Below, piece after piece: positions 1 to 7,149 of a DNA stretch of 36,262 bases. Where the stretch lies: the NCBI RefSeq assembly GCF_035998295.1, contig NZ_DASYHS010000268.1, positions 1-36,262 on the forward strand, in the 5' to 3' direction. Numbering within the stretch: position 1 is the first letter of the stretch; every line of letters starts with the position of its first letter. The position numbers were made by a program, and so were the translations under genes. The notes under the pieces were generated by a model that saw nothing but the letters and a program-made list of their open reading frames with translations, was not told where the DNA came from and did no database searches. Source of the stretch: DASYHS01 sp035998295. Lineage in GTDB: Bacteria; Pseudomonadota; Alphaproteobacteria; Azospirillales; Azospirillaceae.

Positions 1-136
1 GCCGGTCTTCGGCCAGATCAAGCAGGCCAGAGGCTTCCGGCAGTTCCTGATGCGCGGCCTGACCAAGGTCAGGGCCGAATGGGCCTTCCTGTGCACCGTA
101 CACAACCTCCTCAAGCTCGCCGGCGCCCGCGCCTGA
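1..136 (+). CDS. IS1182-type transposase, C-terminal fragment (cut by window edge)
   Basis: The open frame enters at the left edge (first full codon at base 2) and ends at TGA 134-136, giving 45 residues. It contains PVFGQIKQARGFRQF followed by RGLTKVRAEW and HNLLKL, the usual C-terminal end of IS1182-family DDE transposases, where the Glu-containing helix precedes an HNLLK tail. The rest of the element lies outside the window, so it is unknown whether the transposase is intact. The downstream IS end is probably within the next 80-100 bases, but I could not match it to a terminal inverted repeat without the other end. The element marks the upstream border of the polysaccharide cluster. Confidence 0.8.
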   Translation, partial: PVFGQIKQARGFRQFLMRGLTKVRAEWAFLCTVHNLLKLAGARA

Positions 137-245
137 ACCCCACCCCATTCTTTCCAGAACCCGCCTGCCAACAGAACCTCAACAAGACGGCCGTTCATTT
201 ACTCGGACACACTCCTAGCGGAACCGCTGGGGGGACAACCCCCGA

Positions 246-263
246 GGCCCCGTCTCCGGGGCC
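246..263. repeat. GC-rich hairpin
   Basis: The arms GGCCCCG (246-252) and CGGGGCC (257-263) are perfectly complementary around a TCTC loop. It stands 28 bases before a stronger hairpin and may be part of the same terminator region. There is no T-tract, so its function is uncertain. Confidence 0.45.
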
Positions 264-290
264 CCGCCATCATCATGATCCGCCTGCGAG

Positions 291-325
291 GGGCGGCCCG
301 ATCTGTCGTCGGGCCGCCCTTCGCC
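291..325. terminator. Rho-independent terminator-like hairpin, orphan
   Basis: A perfect 11-bp stem (GGGCGGCCCGA 291-301 with TCGGGCCGCCC 309-319) has a 7-base loop and is followed by a short TTCGCCGTT tail. It has the shape of an intrinsic terminator, but no gene ends directly before it except the insertion-sequence transposase about 155 bases upstream. It could be the terminator of an older upstream gene that the insertion separated from it. That is inference. Confidence 0.6.
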
Positions 326-504
326 GTTAACGCCTATGGGCTAATTCCACTCCACTTTTTCGGTTTGCGGGCGTGGTTGCTAGACTCTGCGCCAGTAACG
401 GGGCCACGCCGTGATCGGCGGGGAGCGACGCGCCGCAAATCGGGCATGTCGTCTCGCCTGCGGATCGGATGCGGCGGGCCCGGCCGCGACGACAAGGGGT
501 AGAA

Positions 505-1077
505 ATGTCCATCACATCACTTCTGCGGGTGCTGATTCTCGGCATGGCCGTCCTGGTGACGGCAGCCTGCGCAAGCGGCACCGATGCGCCGATCGAGAAT
601 GCCGAGTTCTCGGAACCACGGGAATACTCGCTCGGGCCGGGCGACGAACTCCGGGTCACGGTGTTCGGCCAGGAGCAGCTGTCGGGCGAATTCGCCGTCG
701 ACGGGGGCGGCTACATAGCGATGCCGCTGGTCGGCGAAGTGGAGGCGCGAGGCAAGACCGTCCGCGGCCTGGAGGAGGCGATCGCGACGCGCCTGGCCGA
801 CGGCTACGTCCGCGACCCGCGCGTCAGCGTGGAAGTGCTGACCTTCCGGCCGTTCTACGTGATCGGCGAGGTCAACAGTCCTGGCCAGTATCCCTACGTG
901 AACGGAATGACCGCCATCACCGCCGTGGCGATGGCCGGCGGCTACACGTATCGCGGCCGCCAGGACTACGTGCTCGTCACCCGCGGAAGCGACCCGGAGA
1001 AGGTCGAGCGCCGCGCGCCGGTGAACACGACCGTGATGCCGGACGACGTCATCCGCGTCCCCGAGCGCTTCTTCTGA
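505..1077 (+). CDS. Polysaccharide export outer-membrane lipoprotein (OPX/Wza-like, short form)
   Basis: This 190-residue lipoprotein should form or gate the outer-membrane exit for an exo- or capsular polysaccharide. Residues 1-22 are a lipoprotein signal with lipobox VTAAC, placing the lipidated Cys at 22. Residues about 40-112 match the Poly_export domain, beginning YSLGPGDELRVTVFG. Residues about 115-165 form one SLBB-type beta-grasp domain (FYVIGEVNSPGQYPY). It lacks the extra SLBB domains and C-terminal membrane helix of full-length Wza (about 380 residues), so it belongs to the short OPX type. The ATG at 505 follows an AAGGGGT ribosome site. A longer frame from 469 is possible but would put charged residues before the signal peptide. 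It is the first gene of the sugar cluster and is followed 73 bases later by rfbC. No PCP/Wzc partner is in the window. Confidence 0.9.
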   Translation: MSITSLLRVLILGMAVLVTAACASGTDAPIENAEFSEPREYSLGPGDELRVTVFGQEQLSGEFAVDGGGYIAMPLVGEVEARGKTVRGLEEAIATRLADGYVRDPRVSVEVLTFRPFYVIGEVNSPGQYPYVNGMTAITAVAMAGGYTYRGRQDYVLVTRGSDPEKVERRAPVNTTVMPDDVIRVPERFF

Positions 1078-1150
1078 TCGCTCCCATCTGCGACCCGGCC
1101 CGACCTTCACCGGCGGCCGGGTGCGCCCCTCGTATCCAAACGGAGTGATG

Positions 1151-1702
1151 ATGGACGTTCTCGAAACCGAGATTCCCGAGGTCAAGGTCCTGGTCCCGAA
1201 GCGCTTCGGCGACAGCCGGGGGTGGTTCTCGGAGACATGGAACCGGCGCACGCTCGCCCAGGCGGGAGTCGACCTGGAGTTCGTGCAGGATAACCACTCG
1301 CTGTCGGTCCCGGCGGGAACGGTCCGGGGGCTGCATTTCCAGACCCCACCCTTCGCCCAGGACAAGCTGGTCCGGGTGCTGCGGGGCGCGATCCTCGACG
1401 TCGCGGTGGACCTCCGGCGCGCCTCGCCCACTTTCGGGCGCCATGTGAGCGTCCGGCTGGACGCATCGGAAGGGCTCCAGCTCCTGGTTCCGGCAGGCTT
1501 CGCCCACGGCTTCGTGACGATCGAGCCGGACACCGAGGTCTTCTACAAGGTGACGAACTACTACTCGCCCGAGCACGACCGCGGACTGCTCTGGAACGAT
1601 CCCGACCTCGGGATCGACTGGGGCATCGATCCGGAACGGGTGCTGCTCTCGGACAAGGACCGCCGGCAGCCGAGGCTGCGCGACATCGAGACCGCCTTCT
1701 GA
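1151..1702 (+). CDS. rfbC: dTDP-4-dehydrorhamnose 3,5-epimerase (RmlC family)
   Basis: This 183-residue cupin enzyme epimerises C3 and C5 of dTDP-4-keto-6-deoxyglucose to give dTDP-4-keto-L-rhamnose. Family hallmarks are visible: RGWFSETW near residue 23, VRGLHFQ with the catalytic-position His62, the cupin core LLVPAGFAHGF at about 111-121, and EVFYKVTNYYSPEHD with the active-site Tyr at about 132. Length agrees with the family (about 180-185). Two ATGs are adjacent (1148 and 1151). The second is favoured because GGAG at 1142-1145 is better spaced from it. It lies between the export lipoprotein and a sugar epimerase. RmlB, which makes its usual substrate, is absent here, so either that gene is elsewhere or the enzyme acts on another dTDP-keto sugar. 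Confidence 0.93.
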   Translation: MDVLETEIPEVKVLVPKRFGDSRGWFSETWNRRTLAQAGVDLEFVQDNHSLSVPAGTVRGLHFQTPPFAQDKLVRVLRGAILDVAVDLRRASPTFGRHVSVRLDASEGLQLLVPAGFAHGFVTIEPDTEVFYKVTNYYSPEHDRGLLWNDPDLGIDWGIDPERVLLSDKDRRQPRLRDIETAF

Positions 1703-1883
1703 GACCGGCCTGATGCGGCAGGAGGACCCGGTCGTGCCGCAGCTAGCCCGTTCTGGTTATTTCCAACGCCTCCTAGAGTTCCGCTCAAACGGTGCTCTAC
1801 TAGGAAACATTGCCGGGTCGATCGTGTTGTACTGCGGCATTGTGAAGTTTTCGTTTCATGGACATGGCTGAGGATTGGTGAAT

Positions 1884-2939
1884 ATGCAGCGCATCCTGGT
1901 CACTGGGGCTGGTGGATACATCGGTACGACATTGGTACCGATGCTGCTGGACGAGGGGTATGCGGTTCGCGCCGTCGACCGGTTCTTCTTCGGTCGCAAC
2001 CTGCTCCACACGCATCCCCGGCTCGAAATCGTGCAGGAGGACGTCCGCCGCCTGGGGCCGGAGCATTTCGCCGGCGTGGACGGCGTAATCGACCTCGCGG
2101 CGATCTCGAACGATCCCAGCGGCGAACTGTTCCAGGACGTTACCTGGGCCGTCAACCACCGGGCCCGTGTACGCTGCGCCGAGCTCGCCAAGGCGGCGGG
2201 CGTGAAGCGTTACGTGCTGCCGTCCTCATGCAGCATCTACGGCTTCCAGCCCGCTGACGTGATCGCCGACGAGACCTGCCCGACCAATCCGCTCACCACC
2301 TACGCCAAGGCGAACGAGCAGGCCGAGCTGGGCGTGCTGCCGCTCGCCGACGAGCAGTTCTGCGTCGTGGTCCTGCGCCAGGCGACGGTGTACGGCTACA
2401 GCCCGCGCATGCGCCTCGACCTCGCGATCAACGGCATGACCTACGGCGCCTGGAAGACGGGGGTGCTGCCGCTGATGCGGGACGGCAGCCAGTGGCGGCC
2501 CTTCGTGCATGTCCGCGACACCGCGTCGGCACAGATCCACATGCTGACGGCACCCCTCGACGCGGTCAACGGTCGCATCTTCAACGTCGGCTCGGACGAG
2601 AACAACTATCAGGTCGGCAAGCTGGCCGAGCGGGTTGCGGCCGCGGTGCCGCGCGACGTGCGGATCGACTGGTACGGCGACCCCGACCATCGGTCCTACC
2701 GGGTGGACTTCTCGCGCATCGAATCTCTCGGCTGGCGGGCCCGCAGGGTCGCCGAGGATGGCGTCGAGGAGATCTGCGCGAAGCTGGAAAGCGGCGAACT
2801 CGAGCGCACGACCGAGACGATCACCCTGGACTGGTACCGCGACCTCGTGAAGTGGCGCGAGATCATCCGTCAGGTCGATATGTACGGCGGCATCCTCGAG
2901 ATCGAGGACGGCGCCCTGAGGCGGGAGGCGGCCGAATGA
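1884..2939 (+). CDS. NAD-dependent nucleotide-sugar epimerase/dehydratase (extended SDR)
   Basis: This is a 351-residue extended short-chain dehydrogenase. The N-terminal Rossmann motif TGAGGYIG (residues 7-14) binds NAD(P). An acidic-Arg pair after strand beta2 (VDRFFFGRN) fits NAD use, and SSCSIYG (114-120) holds the catalytic-position Ser. The expected catalytic Tyr is Tyr140, but the motif reads YAKAN: Asn144 (codon 2313-2315) replaces the Lys of YxxxK, and a Lys is instead two residues after Tyr. The substrate is probably a dTDP-, UDP- or GDP-sugar. The exact reaction cannot be read from sequence. The start at ATG 1884 is preferred over in-frame TTG 1875 and GTG 1878 because AGGA lies at 1871-1874. 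Its stop overlaps the start of rfbA (ATGA), so the two are translationally coupled. Confidence 0.85.
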   Translation: MQRILVTGAGGYIGTTLVPMLLDEGYAVRAVDRFFFGRNLLHTHPRLEIVQEDVRRLGPEHFAGVDGVIDLAAISNDPSGELFQDVTWAVNHRARVRCAELAKAAGVKRYVLPSSCSIYGFQPADVIADETCPTNPLTTYAKANEQAELGVLPLADEQFCVVVLRQATVYGYSPRMRLDLAINGMTYGAWKTGVLPLMRDGSQWRPFVHVRDTASAQIHMLTAPLDAVNGRIFNVGSDENNYQVGKLAERVAAAVPRDVRIDWYGDPDHRSYRVDFSRIESLGWRARRVAEDGVEEICAKLESGELERTTETITLDWYRDLVKWREIIRQVDMYGGILEIEDGALRREAAE

Positions 2940-3865
2940 AGGGGATCATCCTCGCCGGTGGCTCGGGGACCAGGCTGGCGCCGATCACCGGTGTGGTCTC
3001 CAAGCAGCTCCTCCCGGTCTACGACAAGCCGATGATCTACTACCCGCTGAGCACGCTGATGCTGGCGGGGATCCGCGAGATCATGATCATCACGACGCCC
3101 CAGGACCGCGCGCTGTTCCGCCGGCTGCTCGGAGACGGCAGCCAGTGGGGCCTGCGCATCGAGTACGCGGTCCAGCCGGCTCCCGACGGGCTCGCCCAGG
3201 CGTTCCTGATCGGGCAGCGCTTCGTCGCCGGCGATTCGGTCAGCCTCATCCTCGGTGACAACATCTTCTTCGGCTACGGGATCACCGATCGCCTGCGCCG
3301 GGCGGCGCAACTGCGTACCGGCGCGGTCGTCTTCGCCTACAACGTCGCCGATCCCGAGCGCTACGGCGTCGTGACCTTCGACCAGACGGGCCGGGCCCTC
3401 GACATCCAGGAGAAGCCCAGCAACCCGAAGTCCAACTTCGCGGTGACCGGGCTGTACTTCTACGACAACGACGTGATCGAGATCGCCCGGAACGTGAAGC
3501 CCAGTGCCCGCGGCGAGCTGGAGATCACGGACGTCAACCGGGAGTACCTTCGTCGCCGGCAGCTCAGCGTCGAGTTGCTGGGCCGCGGCACCGCCTGGAT
3601 CGATACCGGTACCCACGACAGCCTGCTGAAGGCCGGCAACTTCATCGAGGTGATCGAGCAGCGCCAGGGACTGAAGATCGCCTGTCCGGAGGAGATCGCC
3701 TGGCGCATGGGCTACATCGACGGCGTGCAGCTCGAGAAGCTCGCCCAGCCGCTCGTGAAGTCGGGCTACGGCCGCTACCTGCTCGATCTCCTCACCCAGG
3801 ACTTCTCCGGCTGGCAGCCGGAGTTCCTCAACGAAACGCCGGACCGGCTGGGCAAGATCGCCTGA
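2936..3865 (+). CDS. rfbA: Glucose-1-phosphate thymidylyltransferase (RmlA)
   Basis: This 309-residue nucleotidyltransferase makes dTDP-glucose from dTTP and glucose-1-phosphate, the entry step to dTDP-sugars. The diagnostic N-terminus is LAGGSGTRLAPIT, then SKQLLPVYDKPMIYYPLS, with LGDNIFFG carrying the metal-binding Asp and QEKPSNPKSNFAVTGLYFYD further on. It is slightly longer than typical RmlA (about 290) because of an extended C-terminus. The ATG at 2936 overlaps the TGA of the preceding epimerase. A longer frame runs in from 2492 but is only the shadow of that epimerase gene. A gap of 32 bases separates it from the next gene, so the four genes from 1151 to 5082 look like one operon. Confidence 0.95.
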   Translation: MKGIILAGGSGTRLAPITGVVSKQLLPVYDKPMIYYPLSTLMLAGIREIMIITTPQDRALFRRLLGDGSQWGLRIEYAVQPAPDGLAQAFLIGQRFVAGDSVSLILGDNIFFGYGITDRLRRAAQLRTGAVVFAYNVADPERYGVVTFDQTGRALDIQEKPSNPKSNFAVTGLYFYDNDVIEIARNVKPSARGELEITDVNREYLRRRQLSVELLGRGTAWIDTGTHDSLLKAGNFIEVIEQRQGLKIACPEEIAWRMGYIDGVQLEKLAQPLVKSGYGRYLLDLLTQDFSGWQPEFLNETPDRLGKIA

Positions 3866-3897
3866 GCCGTGTCCGAAGCGCCCCGAGGTTCACGCAC

Positions 3898-5082
3898 ATG
3901 AATGATGCTGCGAGCATCCGCATCGGTGTCGTCGGCACCGGCTTCATTTCCTCCAACTTCCTGACCGCCCTCGAACGCCACCCCGGCTACGAGGTCACGC
4001 GGGTGCTGACGCGCCGGGACCCCGCGCAATGCGAGGGCTTTCCCCGTACCGACCTGCTGACCCAGTCGCGGGCGGAGCTGCTCGAGCACTGCGACGTACT
4101 GCTGGAATGCACGGGCGACGCGATCCACGCGACCGACACGATCGCTGCAGCGGTCGAAGCCGGCATCCCGGTCGTCACCATGAACTCCGAGTTCCACATC
4201 ACGGCGGGGTCCTGGTTCGTCGGCAAGGGGTTGGTGACGGAGGCGGAGGGCGACCAGCCTGGCTGCCAGGCCGCCCTGCTGGAGGAGGTCAACGAGCTCG
4301 GGTTCGAGCCGCTGGTCTTCGGCAACATCAAAGGCTTCCTGAACCACGACCCGACCCCCGAGGACATGGCCTACTGGGGGGGCCGCAGCGGCATCAGCCT
4401 ACCGATGGTGACCTCGTTCACGGACGGAACGAAGGTGCAGATCGAGCAGGCCTTCGTCGCCAACGGCCTTGGCGGCGCGGTGGCCCGCAGGGGCCTTCTC
4501 GGTCCGGCCCAGGACGACCTGCAGGCGGGCGCCTCGATGCTCGCGGAGGCCGCCGAGGAGCTGGGACGTCCGCTTGCGGACTACGTGCTGTCGCTGAAGC
4601 TGCCTCACGGCGTGTTCGTGGTGGGCCGGCACGATGCCCGCCAGCAATCCGCGCTCCGCTACCTGAAACTCGGCAACGGGCCCTACTACGTGGTCCTGAA
4701 GCACAACATCTTCGTACATCTCGAGATCTTGAAGACCATCAAGCGGGTGATGCGCGAGCGTCGGATCCTGCTCGACAACTCCCGGTTCCCGACCGCGTCC
4801 GTGGCGGCGGTGGCCAAGCGGGACCTCAAGCCCGGCGATCACATCCCCTGCGGCATCGGCAGCTTCGACATCCGCGGGGAAGCGGTTCCAATAGCGGAAT
4901 ACGAAGGGCACCTGCCGATCGGCCTCCTGGCCAACGCGACGGTCCGCCGGCCGGTGCGCCGCGGCGACATCCTGGCTTTGGACGACGTGGACATCCCCGA
5001 GAGCCTTGCGCTCACGGCATGGCGGGAGACCGAGGCGTCGGCCCTCCAGCGACTCCGGGCCGCCGATCCGGTCGCCGGATGA
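3898..5082 (+). CDS. Homoserine-dehydrogenase-like NAD(P) oxidoreductase with C-terminal SAF domain (COG4091-like)
   Basis: This 394-residue protein has an N-terminal Rossmann fold (GVVGTGFI, residues 10-17) and a middle substrate domain with the EGDQPG motif at about 117-122 and FGNIKGFLNHDPTPEDM at about 141-157. It ends with a C-terminal SAF-type domain from about 300 to 370 (VAKRDLKPGDHI and LPIGLLANATVRRPVRRGD). This architecture is that of the predicted homoserine-dehydrogenase-like proteins with a SAF domain, whose biochemical role is poorly defined. It is not an ordinary threonine-pathway Hom, because the C-terminal ACT domain is missing and the GDQPG family motif is present. Its place directly after rfbA suggests a role in making an unusual sugar or side group, which is inference. 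A strong hairpin follows 7 bases after the stop. Confidence 0.75.
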   Translation: MNDAASIRIGVVGTGFISSNFLTALERHPGYEVTRVLTRRDPAQCEGFPRTDLLTQSRAELLEHCDVLLECTGDAIHATDTIAAAVEAGIPVVTMNSEFHITAGSWFVGKGLVTEAEGDQPGCQAALLEEVNELGFEPLVFGNIKGFLNHDPTPEDMAYWGGRSGISLPMVTSFTDGTKVQIEQAFVANGLGGAVARRGLLGPAQDDLQAGASMLAEAAEELGRPLADYVLSLKLPHGVFVVGRHDARQQSALRYLKLGNGPYYVVLKHNIFVHLEILKTIKRVMRERRILLDNSRFPTASVAAVAKRDLKPGDHIPCGIGSFDIRGEAVPIAEYEGHLPIGLLANATVRRPVRRGDILALDDVDIPESLALTAWRETEASALQRLRAADPVAG

Positions 5083-5088
5083 AGCGGT

Positions 5089-5126
5089 GCCGGGGCGCGC
5101 TGCCGGCAACGGCGGGGCGCCCCGGC
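5089..5126 (+). terminator. Large hairpin terminator after the sugar operon
   Basis: Outer arms GCCGGGGCGC (5089-5098) and GCGCCCCGGC (5117-5126) are perfectly complementary. Inside them GCCG (5102-5105) and CGGC (5110-5113) pair around a GCAA loop of the GNRA type. The run of Ts after it is weak (TGTTCACTT), so it may terminate poorly or mainly stabilise the 3' end of the mRNA. Confidence 0.6.
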
Positions 5127-5284
5127 TGTTCACTTCCCGGGGAGGACCCATCGGCACTGCGCCTAGTGGGTATCCACCATCGCTCAGCATGAACGAACCC
5201 GGGGCGGCCCTATCTTCGGTATAGCAGCGTCCCTCGGTGCAACGGGCGGCACGGGTCGCCCTCATAACAGGTGGCAGCTAAGGC

Positions 5285-6853
5285 ATGCGGAACTTCTTCA
5301 AGAGACGGCGCGGCCCCTCCTATCCGGACGCGCTCGCCGACGACCTGGGTCGGGAAGCTGCCGTCGATTGGCCAGCCCCGGACGAGGTGCGTGCCGACCC
5401 GCCCATCGGGCCGCGACTCGTCGCCGACAGGAAATGGGACAAGCTGGGACGACAGGAGCGCGGCGTGCAGGAGCGGGGCAGGGACGAAGCCGACGAGGCC
5501 GCCGTCGAGATTCCGCGTTTCGGGCGCAGCCTGTCCGCTTCGAGCACGGCGCCGGCATCAGCACCCGCACCGGCACCGGGGACGGCGCTGACCGAGGCGC
5601 AGGAAGCCGAAGCGGAACTGCCGCGCTTCTCGCTCCCGGTCACGGGCCTGCGGGGCGGCGGGTTGGGCGGCGTCTCTGCGGAAGCCAACAGGCAGCTGCG
5701 CGAAGCCTTTACCCCGACCCGGCCGAAGCTGGAGGTGAACTCCCTCTTCGTCGGCCGTCTCAACACGCTGCGCAGGATCATCGCCGCCATCGAGGAAGAA
5801 CGGGCGCATGTCGTGCTCTTCGGCGACCGCGGCCGGGGAAAGACCTCCCTCGCCAACGCGATACAGCAGATCGCCGCCCAGGCCGGCTACTTCACCTTGA
5901 AGCTGACCTGCAGCGCCGAGCTCACCTTCGAGGACGTGTTCCGCAATTTCCTGCGCCGGATCCCCGGAAGTTTCTACCAGTCGCAGGTCGACAACCCCTT
6001 CATGACCAGGCGCGTGCTGGACAGCTTCGATGCGCTGCTTCCCGAAGGAAGTTTCAGCGTGACCGAGCTGAACGACGTGCTGAGCGAGATCCAGGGGGCG
6101 CACGTCCTGCTGATCCTCGACGAATACGACCGCGTCGTGAACGAGGATCTCCGCAACAAGCTGGCGGAACTGATCAAGAACCTGACCGACAGCTCTGCGC
6201 CGGTGACCCTCTTCATCGTCGGCGTTTCCGAGGACGTGGACCATCTTCTCGGCAAGCATCCTTCCATCCAGCGCTCGCTGGTGGCCGTCCATCTGCCCTT
6301 GATGACGGACCGGGAAGTCGACCGGATCATCATGGCGGGCGCCGACGCGGCCGGGCTGGTATTCGCAAACGACGTCCGGCAGCGCATCGCCGGCTTCGCC
6401 AAGGGCCTCCCATACTACGCGCAGCTCCTCGCCCTGCATGCGGCGCGAAGTGCCGTGGGGCGCAGGTCGGGCCAGGTGGAGCGCCAGGACCTCGCCTATG
6501 CGGTCGCCCGGTGCGTCCAGGAGGCCGAGCGCGGGATAGTCGAGGCCTACAACAAGGCTCTCGGCCCGGACCGCAAGGCGTCCTTCGCGGATGTCCTCTA
6601 TGTCGCGGCGCAGTGTCGCGCGGACGAGTACGGGGTCTTTCATCCAGCCGACATGACCCAGGTGCCGGTGAAGGAGAACGGCGACGGTTTGCCGCTGCTG
6701 TCGCTGCAGTATCCCCTGAGCCGCCTGAGCGACGACGAGAAAGGTGTCTTGCAGCGCCTCGTCGAGCCCGGCGGCTTCCGCTATCGCTTCCGCAATCAGA
6801 TGATGCGGCAGTACGTGCTGCTGCGGCAGGCACGCGAGCGTGGGCTGGCGTGA
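5285..6853 (+). CDS. AAA-type ATPase with disordered N-terminal region (Orc1/ExeA-like)
   Basis: This is a 522-residue soluble P-loop NTPase with no membrane segment. Residues 1-140 are charged and Pro/Ala-rich, probably disordered, and contain a repeated short motif: EIPRF near 75-79 and ELPRF near 111-115. The ATPase core starts at about 150 (NSLFVGRLNTLRRI). Walker A is GDRGRGKT (180-187), Walker B is LLILDEYDR (275-283), and a sensor-1-like strand LFIVGVSED lies at about 309-317. A winged-helix-like C-terminal half follows and ends with FRYRFRNQMMRQY. It resembles Orc1/Cdc6-type and ExeA-like ATPases. ExeA-like ATPases are known partners in some exopolysaccharide/exosortase loci, but this one is not clearly the same family. 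It sits 160 bases after the sugar-operon terminator and probably has its own promoter. Regulation or assembly of the export system is a guess. Confidence 0.75.
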   Translation: MRNFFKRRRGPSYPDALADDLGREAAVDWPAPDEVRADPPIGPRLVADRKWDKLGRQERGVQERGRDEADEAAVEIPRFGRSLSASSTAPASAPAPAPGTALTEAQEAEAELPRFSLPVTGLRGGGLGGVSAEANRQLREAFTPTRPKLEVNSLFVGRLNTLRRIIAAIEEERAHVVLFGDRGRGKTSLANAIQQIAAQAGYFTLKLTCSAELTFEDVFRNFLRRIPGSFYQSQVDNPFMTRRVLDSFDALLPEGSFSVTELNDVLSEIQGAHVLLILDEYDRVVNEDLRNKLAELIKNLTDSSAPVTLFIVGVSEDVDHLLGKHPSIQRSLVAVHLPLMTDREVDRIIMAGADAAGLVFANDVRQRIAGFAKGLPYYAQLLALHAARSAVGRRSGQVERQDLAYAVARCVQEAERGIVEAYNKALGPDRKASFADVLYVAAQCRADEYGVFHPADMTQVPVKENGDGLPLLSLQYPLSRLSDDEKGVLQRLVEPGGFRYRFRNQMMRQYVLLRQARERGLA

Positions 6854-6903
6854 CGCCGGTACCCTCGCCGAACGCCGTCCGATTCGCACGGCGGGTGTGA
6901 GCC

Positions 6904-7149
6904 TCACATACGATCTATCGCGATCGCGGCCGCGACGACGGCCGCGACCGCCCCCAGCAGCGCGGTAACCAGCGCCAAGCTCCACAGGAACTGCGGCAGC
7001 TCCCCCTGTCGCCATGCGCTGCGCGCCAGCAGGAGCAGGTAGGCCGCGACGGCCAGGGCGATCGCCTGAAACAGGGACATCGGTACGTCCGGAACTTGGG
7101 CGGGCCATCCGCCCGGTCCGCCCGAGTAAGGGGCGGCAGCAGCGGCCAT
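6904..7149 (-). CDS. Small predicted two-helix membrane protein
   Basis: This is an 81-residue frame with two hydrophobic stretches: about residues 26-42 (IALAVAAYLLLLAR) and 57-78 (LALVTALLGAVAAVVAAAIA), joined by a short charged loop WRQGELPQF. That pattern fits a small inner-membrane hairpin protein. The ATG at 7149 follows GAGGGAGA, a good ribosome site although close. An internal ATG (at 7080) would give a 58-residue version that keeps both helices. It is convergent with the AAA ATPase gene. I do not recognise the family. Hydrophobic runs can arise by chance in GC-rich DNA, so confidence is moderate. Confidence 0.45.
   Translation of the reverse strand: MAAAAAPYSGGPGGWPAQVPDVPMSLFQAIALAVAAYLLLLARSAWRQGELPQFLWSLALVTALLGAVAAVVAAAIAIDRM

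Larger units (their letters stand above)
137..504. other. Intergenic region between IS element and polysaccharide export gene
   Basis: These 368 bases carry no convincing gene. The first part, to roughly base 220, is probably the non-coding end of the insertion sequence. Two GC-rich hairpins follow (246-263 and 291-319). The last 150 bases, with T-rich stretches around 350-362 and CTAGACT at 380-386, are the likely promoter region of the export lipoprotein gene. No clean -35/-10 pair could be assigned. Confidence 0.6.

Noticed and set aside
1771..1805. TCCTAG and CTAGGA arms upstream of the SDR epimerase gene
   Set aside because: Short arms with a 23-base gap; could be chance, and no promoter elements align with them.
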